A stretch of DNA of 64,000 nucleotides from Romanomermis culicivorax (lineage: Eukaryota > Nematoda > Enoplea > Mermithida > Mermithidae). Location: NCBI GenBank assembly GCA_963922205.1, contig CAWUHX010000260.1, positions 310,001 to 374,000 on the forward strand. Reading direction: 5' to 3'. Positions 42,490-52,832 of this stretch are shown here, one piece after another (the first letter of the stretch is position 1; every line of letters begins with the position of its first letter). The position numbers and the translations under genes are program-made. The notes below the pieces were generated by a model. The model was not told the DNA's origin. It worked only from the letters and a program-made list of their open reading frames with translations, and did no database searches.

Positions 42490-44138
42490 ATGCCTGAAAG
42501 TTTCTCAAAAAGAAGGGAAGTTGAGATGCCAAGCAAGAAAAATGTGCCCAATTCTGGAATCGATTACGATATTTCCGATCCATTTATGGCAAAGATTCCA
42601 GGCGATTATTGTGATCAACTGCCATCAAAATACGATTATTATCACCATTGAAATTCACCAAATTACCATGGATTTGATTACGATTGGTACCAGAAAATTG
42701 ATCAAAATATGGAGAAGATGCAATCGATGATCAATTCATTATTTGCTATATTGTCCAAGATCAATGGCAACAAATGTCAGGAATCAATGGTGAGTGGTGA
42801 AAATCTGAGATCAGTAGTTATGAGTCAAGGTGATCTGCAAGGCAGGAGTGTGGCAAAAAATTTGCCAATGATGTCTGCAAAGGCAATTGCTGATGACCAA
42901 AAGTTGCAGCAGTCCAGAGTAGATAAGTCAGTGCAAAAAGTTATGGCATTGTCTAATACTGCTTCATCCACTGTTATTGTGAAAAAACCTCAAGCTAAAA
43001 GGCAGATCAGCCCAAAAGCTGAATGCCATACAGCAAGAGAAAATTTTCATGAAACAGGTGATGCAGCAACAGACAGTGATCAAGTTAGTAACAAAAAAGC
43101 TAGGAAGAGAAAGCATAGATCCAGAAAAATCAAAAGAGATATATCAGATTGGGATGGATCTGATTCCTCATTTGATGGATTTGAGTTTACTGTTTCAGAT
43201 ATAGCTAGAGCTGTTGAACCAAAGTTACTTCTTGATTACATGACAGAGCCACAAGTAGTCAGTTTTCTCAATGAGCTAGAAGGAGAATTTCTGCTGAATA
43301 CTTCAGATGGGATCAAAATTGCAGCACTACGAAGACTTTCCAAAAGTGTACCAAAGAGTATAATCAAACACTGTACTTCTTACGGTATTGCCAGAAAGAA
43401 AATCATTCAGGTGTATGCACCAGGATACAATATCGGGATGCAGAAGAGAAAACTAGCTAATATTGAAAGGAAACCTGATGAACATCCAGTTCAATTCCCC
43501 ATGAGAATTAGTGAGTTGGTAGAAGCCATTTATGTTAATGAGTCAGAAGAGTTTAGAAATGGCTTGATTATTGAGACATTTATGTATAAGAGTTCAGAAG
43601 AGTTACAGATGGAGTTGCAACATCAAAGTAATGAGTTTGAAAGCTGGTATGATCTTGCAGAAGAAGTTTATAAGATTGAAAAGCGGAAAAGTCTTGCTTC
43701 CAGAGTTTATGAAGGAAAGAATATTTCAAGTGTGGCAAAGGAGAAGAGGCAAGAAGGTGTAGCCAATGTGGACAGAAGCATTTCGATTTACGCCCAAAAA
43801 ATCAAAATCGAAGAAAAACTGATCAACAAAAAGCTACAACTGATACTTCAAATGAGAATACCGCTATACAGGGGATTCAAAAGTATATTCCTCAATCAGG
43901 AATAAACTTAGATGAACCTAATAGTGAATCCCTCATACTGAAGATATCTGTATTGCTTGCCAAGATGATGCAAAGTTTCAAAAGTTTGTGTGAAAGGACT
44001 ATAGCTAACAGCCAAGCTTTAAAAGACTTGACTGCAACTGTTGAGGAGGGAAAAATCCTGAATCAACAAGGTAGAAAGGTCAAGAAGCCATACTGTAATT
44101 ACCATAGGAATTACTCCCATGATACATTGGACTGTTGA
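42490..44138 (+). pseudogene. Gag polyprotein of the LTR element
   Basis: The frame starts at ATG 42490 (MPESFSKRREVEMPSKK), hits a TGA at 42649 and is open again from there to 43905. The longest ATG-initiated part is 398 codons from 42709. The middle has a basic, nuclear-signal-like stretch (NKKARKRKHRSRKIKRD) and a helical capsid-like half (residues 180-360 of the long ORF). A one-base slip near 43790-43850 moves to another frame that continues to 44138. That frame ends in a zinc-knuckle variant, CNYHRNYSHDTLDC (C-x2-H-x4-H-x4-C), a form seen in some Ty3/gypsy Gag proteins. Gag would package the RNA. One stop and one shift mean this copy is non-functional as it stands. Confidence 0.8.
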
Positions 44139-44505
44139 AGCCCGAATTTTATCAGGAACAGACAAAAGACAAAGTGGGAAAATGAATATGGTAGGGACAG
44201 TAGATTTGGTTGTGGTATACAGTCTAGACAACTGTAGGTAGTAATGCAACAAATGTTGAGAGAGCCAATCAAGTCAGATACCTTGGAAATACTGCAAATC
44301 AAGATAGATATCAATGGTCTGCAAATTTTCAGGAATGTATCAGAGGAGAGAAGCTCAATATTCAGCATATGCAGCAATCACTACCTGTGAGTCAAAAGCT
44401 TAATTTCATCAGTCCTATTTCAAGGCTGTCATCTGAGCCTCAGAAGCAATCAGTCACATCTTCAGGGACAGATCTGAAAGCTAATTGTGGTGAAATGTGA
44501 TAGGT

Positions 44506-44709
44506 ATGAAAGAAAACAAGAGTGAAAAGAAGAAGCCAGAAGTGATAAACAGCATCATTGTACAGGATCAAATGCCAGAGAGTGTTGAAGTGAAGGTGAA
44601 GAATGTGAATGGGGCATTGTTAGAGAAAGAAAAGTGTAAATTCGAAGTTCACTTCAAGTCGAACTGGACTCAAACAGAAGAAGTTGAACACCCGAATAGG
44701 GTAAAATAA
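44506..44709 (+). CDS. Short Lys/Glu-rich frame inside the LTR element, unassigned
   Basis: A 67-codon frame from ATG 44506 (MKENKSEKKKPEVINSIIVQ) follows the gag remnant. It is not a recognisable protease. It may be a relic of a gag-pol linker or chance. Confidence 0.2.
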   Translation: MKENKSEKKKPEVINSIIVQDQMPESVEVKVKNVNGALLEKEKCKFEVHFKSNWTQTEEVEHPNRVK

Positions 44710-46768
44710 CCTCAGAAGTTACGAGATCAGATGATTTTTGAAAGAACTGAGAATTGTGATTTGGAAATAAATCAACTCTAGGTCAACGAAGTATTCATGT
44801 TCAGAAGGAAGTTTGATGGTGAAAGGTGATATGAATGCCAAAGGTGCCATGATCATCTGAAAATAGGAACAGCACCTTATGGCAGTTCATGCAGTTGACA
44901 CAGCTGCATAGTATTTTTGCATTTTATTTTTGTATTGTTACACTTCAAATTTTTAAATATTTCTGCACTCAAAATCAAATTTTTTCATCTTCTTTTTCAA
45001 CTCTCAAATTTTTCAAGATTGTCTTACTGCCTTAATGTTGTCATTAGAAATTTTTAGAAATTTAGATTTTTTTCCAAATTGAAAAAACGAGTGAACAATT
45101 TGCTCGATCATGAAAGAAATTGTATTGGATGAGTGCGTCAGGCAAGTCAGCCAGAATATCAGCAATGAATCAAAATTTTCTTTTCTATGCTGATGGTGAG
45201 TTAATTTTTTGTAATTTTTTCAGCGGGAAGAGTCAGTCCATTTTAGGTGCTATGGGAATGATGACTTCATGCTCATACTGCTTAATGGGCGACCAAAGGG
45301 CAAATGAGAAATGAAGTGTATTGAATGGAGTATGCTATGGAATAGTCAAGATGAAATTACAGAGTCACGGCAGAAATGTCAGAACTTTAAATTTTGTCAC
45401 TGACCAAACCATTTGCATTGATGTTATATATTTAAAGCCCTTGGTTTCAAATTTTCTCATTTCAAAATTGAACCTGAAAGGGTTCAATCTAAATCAATTT
45501 TTGGAGTTCCGAGGCATGGAGTCGTCAATAGAATGTTGGACAGAGACCCTGCATAGTCGAGTGGTAAGAGTTTGGATCGAGTGTGGGTATCCCTAAAGGT
45601 GGCATTCTCCTTATTTTCTTACTAGCCAACCAAATTGTGTGACTATGGCACCTACCAATCACAATTTTCCCCTGCATGGAAGTTGTTCATGGTGGAAAGT
45701 GATGTGTATATGTCCATACAGATTTGAGTCAAATCTAAATGATAGTTATTCATGTTCATGGTAAGTCAAGCTGTAACTGCAGGTATACTTGCAAAGCAGC
45801 AATGATCCCATCTGTGACCAGATGATCGCATCAAACCAATAGAACTCTGCATAGCAACTATTGTTGCTTAGGGAACTCGATGTTTGGAGTGAAGTCTGTA
45901 TCACATAGAATTTTGAATTCATGGAAGAGAAAAAACTGCTCATGTTGAAAGGTTGAAGTGTACACTGGAAAATAGGCTATGGAGCTAGAAATGGCATAAC
46001 CAAGCCTAAAATAAGGTCACAGATACCAGGATACAGTAGCAGTTTGAAGGCGGTGAACAACAGCAGTAATTTAACCATAACAATTTTGGCCTAAAATTCA
46101 AATTTTCATTCAATTTTATTCACTTTTCATTCAAAATTCATAAATTGTCAAATCCAAATTTCAAAACACTTTCTGACTTGCTGTTGATCTTTTAAAATTC
46201 ATTTATGTGTAAATCACACATTTATTCTTGATTTCAAATTGTTTTAAATACTTTTGTTGTTTTTCAAGTGATTTGATGTCTGTTTTATTTAGATTTTTTA
46301 AACTCAAAAATTTCACCCACTACACTGGGGGAAAGGACGATAATAATGCAATTATGCAGGATATATGGACCTGCTACCAAAGACACTCTACATCACTCAA
46401 TGGGACGAAACGATCGATTGTGGAGGAAGGTACCTAGGAGCCTCAAGGCATGCTGGCAGAGCCAGAGAAAGTCAAGCCGATGCCAAGTCATCCATCCGTC
46501 AGATGCAGGATCAATGATCAATCATGCCGCAGTATCTTAGTGGACAGACCTGGGTAACCTTGTAAAAGACTGAATGTTGGGGGTAGTCATGACCCGTACA
46601 CCCTTTGGGGTCAGGTCATGACAATTATGACCCGTACACCCTTCGGGGTCAGATCATAATCTTTTTTATGGAGTTGAGATCCAGTAGTAGGCCACACCCT
46701 AAAAGGTAAAAGTCCTGCTCACGGTTTCCTTCTTCACCTCCCCTCGGTCAGTTTCAAGGCCCGAGGGA
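44710..46768. other. Non-coding interior of the LTR element
   Basis: No pol motif is detectable in any frame. A 37-38 bp unit containing ATGACCCGTACACCCTT is tandemly duplicated at about 46587-46660, each copy with a GACCC/GGGGTC hairpin. Confidence 0.6.
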
Positions 46769-47318
46769 TGTTGGGGATGAACTTATGGTAGCAGGCATCC
46801 CATCCATGCAAATTGTGAAAATGGCGAGAATGGGTCATTACGTAGGCATGACTGCCTTTATAAGGCAATATGTGATGCGTTATGATCATTCTTTCATAAT
46901 TTTATGTTTATCTTGTGCGAGCCACCCACTGTTTATTTGTTATTGTCCTTTTACGCCAATAGAGTGGGACGGCTGCTTGTTGTTTATTTATCGATTGTGT
47001 AGTGGCAATCGAGAATTATATTGGGCCATATATTTTTCCTGCAGCAGCATCTCACATCCCCGACTTTTACGAGAACTATTGGGTAAGGTTCTCTGGAGTA
47101 TTCTGGTAGTTTTTCAGGTGCAAGCTGTTGGATTCCAGTTGCTGCATAGCAACTGAAGGTTGTGTTAGATCTGCTAAAGAACTGTTGCACTGTATCAGCC
47201 TTTACCAATAGGAAGCTCATTTGAGTGACCTACGGTAGCTAGTTTGGTACAAGCCCATAGACCCTTTAGTCATATTGCTGACATCCTCGGATTTAAGCAA
47301 AGACTTTCTAACATAACA
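46769..47318 (+). repeat. 3' LTR
   Basis: About 95% identical to 41883-42431 by manual comparison. Starts TGTTGGGGATG and ends TAACATAACA. Confidence 0.9.
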
Positions 47319-47322
47319 CATG
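47319..47322. repeat. Right 4-bp target-site duplication of the LTR element
   Basis: CATG directly after the 3' LTR. Confidence 0.7.
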
Positions 47323-47483
47323 ATGGGGAATGGTCTGCCAACCAGTCCTTGTTATTGGCATCTTACCAGCACATCATCGCCGACAGCCTGCCATGTACGC
47401 AGTTGGACTATTTTGTCATAGCTAGCACGTTAGTGCTAGGCTATAATATGTTTCGTTTTGGGCATGCCAATTTTCACGTTTAA

Positions 47484-48462
47484 GACAAGATTTCTAAAAA
47501 ACTATAAGACATCCAAAGCTGAAATTCGGCAACAATATAGAACTCGATGCGGGCTACTACTTAAAATACTGTAGACATACTGTAGCTAAAGTTATGAGAC
47601 AAACTAGAGTACTGTTTTGCCACCATTTCATAACTAACAATTATTCTAACCAATTAGCTCGATTGTGGTATTGATATCTTCAGTAGGGTCATATCTTGGG
47701 ACCACCACAAAATTTTTTCGAAATATGCAAATGCGACCTTATTTCAGTGTAAAGAAAAATCTCAAAACTCTGACCAGTAATAACTTTACGAATATTTAGT
47801 CTTTCTAGACGATTTTTGTTCCGTTAGATGCAGCTCCTCGAGTTGTACAAGATACTGACTGGCGGTTTGAAAATTTGCAGTGTAAACTTAATTATCATAG
47901 AAAATATGCAAATTTGGCCGAGTTGGGGTAGATGACCGCACAAATATCTCGAGTTGTGTAAGTCGTAGAAAGCTAATTGTTCTTTTGTTCGATAGCTGAG
48001 TAAAATGCTCAGAGTAAGCCACCTTAACATCTAGTATGTGCAGTGTAAAGAAAGTGTAAACAAAGCGAAAATGTCCATTTAAAATTTTTTTCGCGATTTT
48101 CAGATCTTTTGTTGCACCATTGAAACGAGCCTGTTTTTCTCCCCCCCCCCCCCGGTTTTGATATTTGTTTTTTGTAAAAATGTATAGTACGTTAGAAATT
48201 TGCATAAATGTTGTTTGCAAAAAAATTTTTTTCGATTCATCAATTTTGAGTAGCGCCATTGCAAAGAGTGTATTTTGTTGTCCCTGATGCATATTTTTGT
48301 TTTTCGAAATATCTCTATGTACCCTAAAAATTTGCATAAATGATATATGCCAAAAAATGTAAAATTCGCCATATTTTAGTGGCTTTCGTACTATACTTCG
48401 AAAATACACTTTTTCAGTAAAGAATTTTTTACACCTTCCTTGCAGGAGCTTGAAAGTACGAT
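47484..48462. other. Intergenic stretch with a 13-base C run
   Basis: No gene is called. A run of 13 C lies at 48141-48153. A 173-codon minus-strand frame crosses it (47888-48409) but has biased, low-information composition. Confidence 0.35.
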
Positions 48463-49580
48463 ATTTATCTGAAAATGCCAGGAAATGGCAAAAAGGAGAA
48501 TATGTTTTTCCTTTTTGCTTGTTTCACTGGCTTAAAAGTTTGATGTTAGGTCTCCCCATCATTTCATTTCAGAAAAGTTCTAACTGAAAAAACTTTCCAT
48601 TTTCTGAGAAACATATACGCGCCCAGTTTTTTGAAAGACAAAACGTTCTTAAGCCCCTGCGCATGAAATTCACTTGTCTTGTAGCAATTTTAACAATCTA
48701 CATGATTACTGTATGTACAATACATACTTCGTTTTCATGATAGAACATACGTGATGCCTCTAACTGCATGTATAAAATTTATTACAGGCTTGTACAAATA
48801 AATGTGCCATAATTGACAAAAACTATACAGAACAATAACCATTCTCTAATACTAGGAAGTGGCAAAAGATGAATATGTTTCTCCTTGTCCCATATTTCAC
48901 TGAGCATAATACTAAACTTTGTTTCCGAGAACCTGGTTGTGAACTCACCGTATTCCTGATTCACACGTATTGTTTTTTGCGAGTTTAAAACGCGGGAATT
49001 TAAATTTCTAATACGATTAATGCTAGTTTAAACTTATTTGAAACTATGCTTTAGCTAATTTTACACAAATAATGTTCGCCAGTCTCCCAAAAATCGCCGT
49101 CAACAAAAATTTTGCTGTTTACCAGCCATTAATTTTTCGAATTTGTTTCAAATTGTGTAAATTCGTTGTCTTGCGAATCAGGAATACTGTGGGTTTACCA
49201 CCTGCTTTTCGGAAACAAGGTATAGGCCACTGCATTGTATACAGTAATGAAAAATTCTAACAAAGAATGGCACATAAGTAATTACAAAGATTTCGGGGTT
49301 TTCATTAAACCAAACTTTTTTCTTCTGTAAAAATCAACTTTAATAAGTGATACTGAAATTTTTCAAAGATTTGTCCATTTTTGCGCAGAGGCATTTTCGG
49401 AAATGACTAAAAAACTGGGCGTGTGTATGTTTCTTAGAAAATGGAAAGTTTTTTTTCAGTTAGAATTTTGCTGAAATGAAATGATGGGGAGGCCTACTAT
49501 CGAACTTATAAGCCAGTGAAACAAGCAAAAAGGAAAAACATATTCTCCTTTTTGCCATTTCCTGGCATTCTCAGATAAAT
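48463..49580. mobile_element. 1.1-kb fold-back palindrome
   Basis: The left half is the diverged reverse complement of the right half about a centre near 49022. Outer arms pair 48463-48632 with 49412-49580 (CTGAAAATGCCAGGAAATGG against its complement, then AGGAGAATATG, CTTGTTTCACTGGCTT, CCCCATCATTTCATTTCAG). Inner arms pair about 48890-48990 with 49115-49215 (TTTGTTTCCGAGAACCTGG, CGTATTCCTGATTC against AATCAGGAATACTGTG). No coding frame of note. Target duplication not identified. Confidence 0.8.
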
Positions 49581-50269
49581 GTAAAAACAATCGTTTTTAA
49601 TAAATAATTGTGATTGGTAAATTACTGGCTAAAGATATATAAGATCCAAAAGGGTGGTAAAATCTTTGACCTCTTCCGCCAATCAAATAGTGAAAAGATC
49701 GGTCATCAGCAGTTGCAGCAGAATGTGATGAAAAATGCATTTTCTGACATTTGAGAGGCCTCGAAATCAAAATTTTTTGGCGCTAGGCACTGAACAAGTT
49801 ACTTTAGCCAGACTTTTGATTTCTCATCCAAAACTAAAGAAATTCCATTTTAAAAGTCAGGAACTGAGGCGAAGTGAATGAAGTACAAGGAAAGTACTTT
49901 TCAATCATTTTTCTGATGAAGTTGAGCGAATTTATCAATTTTATAGTGAGCAACTAAAAGTTATTATCTGTGCAACCAAATTTTTCCCCAAGTTACAGAT
50001 CAACCTGGCTTGTGCGAAAAAACCCTGATAATGTATTTGAATAATGACTGATCATTTGTGAGCCTTATTATTCTGTGTGTGATTATGAATGCATTCCAAA
50101 TGATTGATCTGTTAGGCTTGCATCTAATCTGATTTTGAAGAGTGCTTTTGACTAAATTTGTTGAAAAAAACCTTGTTTTTTTAAATTTATTTTTGGTTTG
50201 TTGAAATTCCTATTGGCCTGTAAATGTTTTACCCTAAGAGCCAAATGGCCTGTCGAGAAAAAATCCAAA
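49581..50269. other. AT-rich intergenic stretch, nothing recognised
   Basis: No gene or repeat was noticed. Confidence 0.35.
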
Positions 50270-50340
50270 AAACCCTGCGTCCATCCTAACTTGGCATTTG
50301 TCATAACTTGGCATCCATTTTAACTTGGTTATTATTGAAA
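50270..50340. repeat. CCTAACTTGGC minisatellite, left orientation
   Basis: Three degenerate units of GTCCATCCTAACTTGGCAT type. The reverse complement (GGACGCCAAGTTAGGAT) forms an array at 56030-56115. The two arrays may be the ends of one 5.8-kb inverted-repeat structure or independent copies. Confidence 0.6.
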
Positions 50341-50406
50341 AACATGCATTTATGAGTGTTACACATAAGTCATTACAGTTGTAGGAGTTCTCCAATAGAT
50401 TGTGTA

Positions 50407-51130
50407 GTGGGTGGCTGACTGTGCCGTCTGGCCAACTGTAGTGGCTGGTCGACTGTAGCAACTGGCCGACTGTACCAGGTGGCCGACTGTAGCACATGGC
50501 CGACTGTGCCAGATGGGTGAATTCAATTTGCAATAATTTATATGCAAGTCGGACCATATGTAAAACGTTTTTGCATGAAATTTGAATAAAATATTGCTAA
50601 ATATAGGTTTAAATGTACAAGATATCATCAAAAAATGCAAGAGCGATGCAAAAATATGCTACTTAAGTGAAGAAATATGCCCTTCATAATTTTTTAATTT
50701 ATTATAAAAGCCTAGATTGATTGATTCTATTGACTTTTTCTAATGTTTTTGTAGCGGAAAACTATGAACAAAGTGTGATACAACTTGGCCGAAAATAGAA
50801 TTTTCAAGAAGATGGAACAACAATGGAATTTCGTCTTTACTTGAGTAAATTATCTTTTACTTAATTAGCATGTTTTTGCATTGCTCTTGCTGTACATTGA
50901 AACCTTTATTTAGCAACATTTTATCCACATTTCATGCGAAAACATTTTACATAAGGTTCGACTTATACATATGGACTATTTCAATTTGAATTCGGCCACC
51001 TGGTATGGTCGGCCCTGTGTTACAGTCTGCCATGTGCTACAGTTGGCCACCCAGTACAGTCGGTCTGTCGCTGCAGTGGGCCAGAGGGCACAGTCAGCCA
51101 GAGGGCCAGACAGCACAGTCGGTCAATGCT
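50407..51130. mobile_element. Fold-back element with CGACTGTAGCA minisatellite arms
   Basis: The left arm (about 50407-50680) and right arm (about 50855-51130) are reverse complements. The outer part of each is a roughly 20-bp array (GGCCGACTGTACCAGGT type on the left, ACCTGGTATGGTCGGCC type on the right). The inner part is unique sequence (ATGTAAAACGTTTTTGCATG against CATGCGAAAACATTTTACAT). The centre is about 170 bp. No ORF. Confidence 0.85.
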
Positions 51131-51654
51131 TCAAAGTACGCAAATTTTACTCATATTTTTCTATATATAGAAACAGTTTGCCAATGAAGAAGGTACATGG
51201 TTTCACAAAGAAACATTTCATTTTGGCATGCAAACTCGTAGGTAGCCAGAATTTTGAAAACTGAATAAATTGTCTATGTTCTCAAAATCTAACAGACTTC
51301 CCGTAAAAATGTTCACTTGAGTTTGAGTTTTTAAATATAGTCAATCCATTGCACTGTTCTCTAAAATACTGGTGATTTTCGAGAAGCAAGGTGAATCGAG
51401 AGAAGCAAGAAGATCGCCCGATAAATCGTTGCAATCACATCACATTTTCTTCTTACTTCTTTGTTTGCTCCATTTCTCATAATGTATTTTCATTTCTTTT
51501 TTATTTATTCCTTAAACTTTTTTTTGAAAGAGTACGTAAAGGGGGAAGGCCCGAACAAGACAGAATAGAGGACAGAATGAAGGAAAAGAGGAATATGACT
51601 GAACAACAAATTCAAAATAATTTCATGATAAACTAGGGATGAACTCTCAGGCTG
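51131..51654. other. Intergenic stretch, nothing recognised
   Basis: AT-rich. An 81-codon frame at 51391-51636 has no recognisable domain. Confidence 0.35.
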
Positions 51655-51976
51655 GTATTGCCGAAAGAGAAGCAGACTAAATTCGAAGCAGTATTAAACA
51701 GCGGAGCAAACTAGGACTATCAAGTCCAGGATTATGTCGACTTTGCTCCACTCTTAGTTTGCTCCTCATTTGCTACGCGGTTCCTATTGCCGAAGAAAGA
51801 GCAATCCTGGACTAGGCACTCCTGGACTAAACTAGACGTATTTCTATTTATAGTACACTGGCCGATGCACGTGGCATGGAATATCGTGGGAACTAGCAAG
51901 AGTACTACACATACAATAATTATGCACACAAACACATCAAACGAAAGTAGTGTAGTTGTCGTAGTGTCAGTTCATT

Positions 51977-52165
51977 GTTGATGAGCATGAAAAGAAAATA
52001 ATGTTGATTGAGCAAGAAAAAGATCATATGAAGATACTTCATGAAAAAAGAATGCAAGCTTTTGATGCAGAAATTAAAGAATCCAACACCAAAAATGCTT
52101 ACTATTGCAAGCTTATGTCGAAATTACAAAAGGAAGATGCTGCTCGCAGGGTTCCACCTGGTTGA
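51977..52165 (+). pseudogene. C-terminal helix of a Harbinger Myb-like helper protein
   Basis: The open frame VDEHEKKIMLIEQEKDHMKI continues to a Lys/Glu-rich coiled stretch (YYCKLMSKLQKEDAARR) and a TGA. This is what the tail of the second protein of PIF/Harbinger elements looks like: that protein helps carry the transposase to DNA. The N-terminal DNA-binding domain is absent. Confidence 0.5.
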
Positions 52166-52354
52166 TCAATTGTGATTCTTCACGAAATGTTGCCCCCCAG
52201 ATTCCGCAACCAAATGAAAAACTTTGCTAGTTTTATAGGTAATTGAGTTTTGAAATGCAATTTGGCTGTCCCACGTTTATAGATAGATTCATAATAAAAC
52301 ATTGTTTCAGTTTAAATTAGTGATAAACTGACTTGATCTTCAGGCATTAAGGCA

Positions 52355-52570
52355 TCACTTTGTAGGTCTTTCCAAGCCGTCATACAGCAAATCAATTAAA
52401 CGTCTCATATATATTTTAGTAAAACGATATCGATTATAAAATTCTTGATCATTATAGCGTTCAAAAAGATTTGTTGGATCAGCAAAATAAAGATGAATTC
52501 TCAAAAAATCAGCAATGCCACTTTTATTCACCACGTCGTCCAAATCTTCCAAAAACTCAACAGCCTCCAT
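52355..52570 (-). pseudogene. N-terminal fragment of a Harbinger transposase
   Basis: MEAVEFLEDLDDVVNKSGIA, then PTNLFERYNDQEFYNRYRFTK and LIDLLYDGLERPTK, before a stop. The pattern N-P/L-F-E-x-Y-x-D-x-E-F-x-x-R-Y-R-F-x-K is the helical N-terminus of PIF/Harbinger nucleases. The HHDE-type catalytic domain is missing. Confidence 0.75.
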
Positions 52571-52832
52571 TATTACGCAGATTAAATAGGACTTACTACT
52601 GATTTAATACTACCCCTATCAGGATTAAAAGAGTGGACTAAATCGGCAATATTTGCGCCTCATTTGCTCCACTTTTAGTCCACTCCTCTTTTGGCAATAC
52701 CAACGAGGAGCAAATTTTAATACTGCTCCACTCTTGCGCTAGGTTTGCTACAGGTTTAGTCCGACTTTACTTCTGGACTGCCTTAATACTGGTTTACTCC
52801 TCTTTCGGCAATACCTGCCTCAGCTGTATAAT

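Larger units (their letters stand above)
41883..47318 (+). mobile_element. Gag-only LTR retrotransposon, Ty3/gypsy-like, non-autonomous
   Basis: Direct LTRs of 549 and 550 bp bound a 4.3-kb interior. A tRNA primer site follows the 5' LTR by two bases, and a short purine tract (GAGGGA) precedes the 3' LTR. A 4-bp target duplication, CATG, flanks it. The interior encodes gag with a zinc-knuckle tail but no protease, reverse transcriptase, RNase H or integrase motif was found. It would have to be mobilised by a relative. The LTRs differ at about 29 positions (about 5%), so the insertion is not brand new. Confidence 0.9.
41555..47483 (+). pseudogene. Open frame split by the LTR retrotransposon
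   Basis: The plus-strand frame open at 41555-41882 resumes exactly in register at 47323-47483 once the element and one CATG duplicate are removed. The join reads VFISRH-DGEWSANQSLLLA and ends at TAA, giving about 163 open codons. The left end starts at a TTG, so the true start, if any, is the ATG near 41636 or lies further upstream in another exon. No domain is recognised. A 163-codon frame surviving across a precisely excised insertion is suggestive of a disrupted gene, but chance is possible. Confidence 0.35.
51655..52832. mobile_element. Deleted PIF/Harbinger element with two gene remnants
   Basis: Ends are inverted: GGTATTGCCGAAAGAG at 51655 and its complement CTCTTTCGGCAATACC at about 52817. 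Further inverted words lie inside (AGGAGCAAA, TAAAAGTGGAGCAAA types). Remnants of both genes expected in Harbinger elements, a Myb-like helper on the plus strand and the transposase on the minus strand, converge inside. A 3-bp TWA target duplication could not be confirmed. Confidence 0.7.

Noticed and set aside
45545-45610. tRNA-like phrase GTCGAGTGGTAAGAG
   Set aside because: Resembles a D arm, but no matching acceptor stem or T-loop follows; it lies in the LTR-element interior.
47888-48409. 173-codon minus-strand ORF
   Set aside because: It spans a 13-base C run and AT-rich low-information sequence; no domain, no splice partners.
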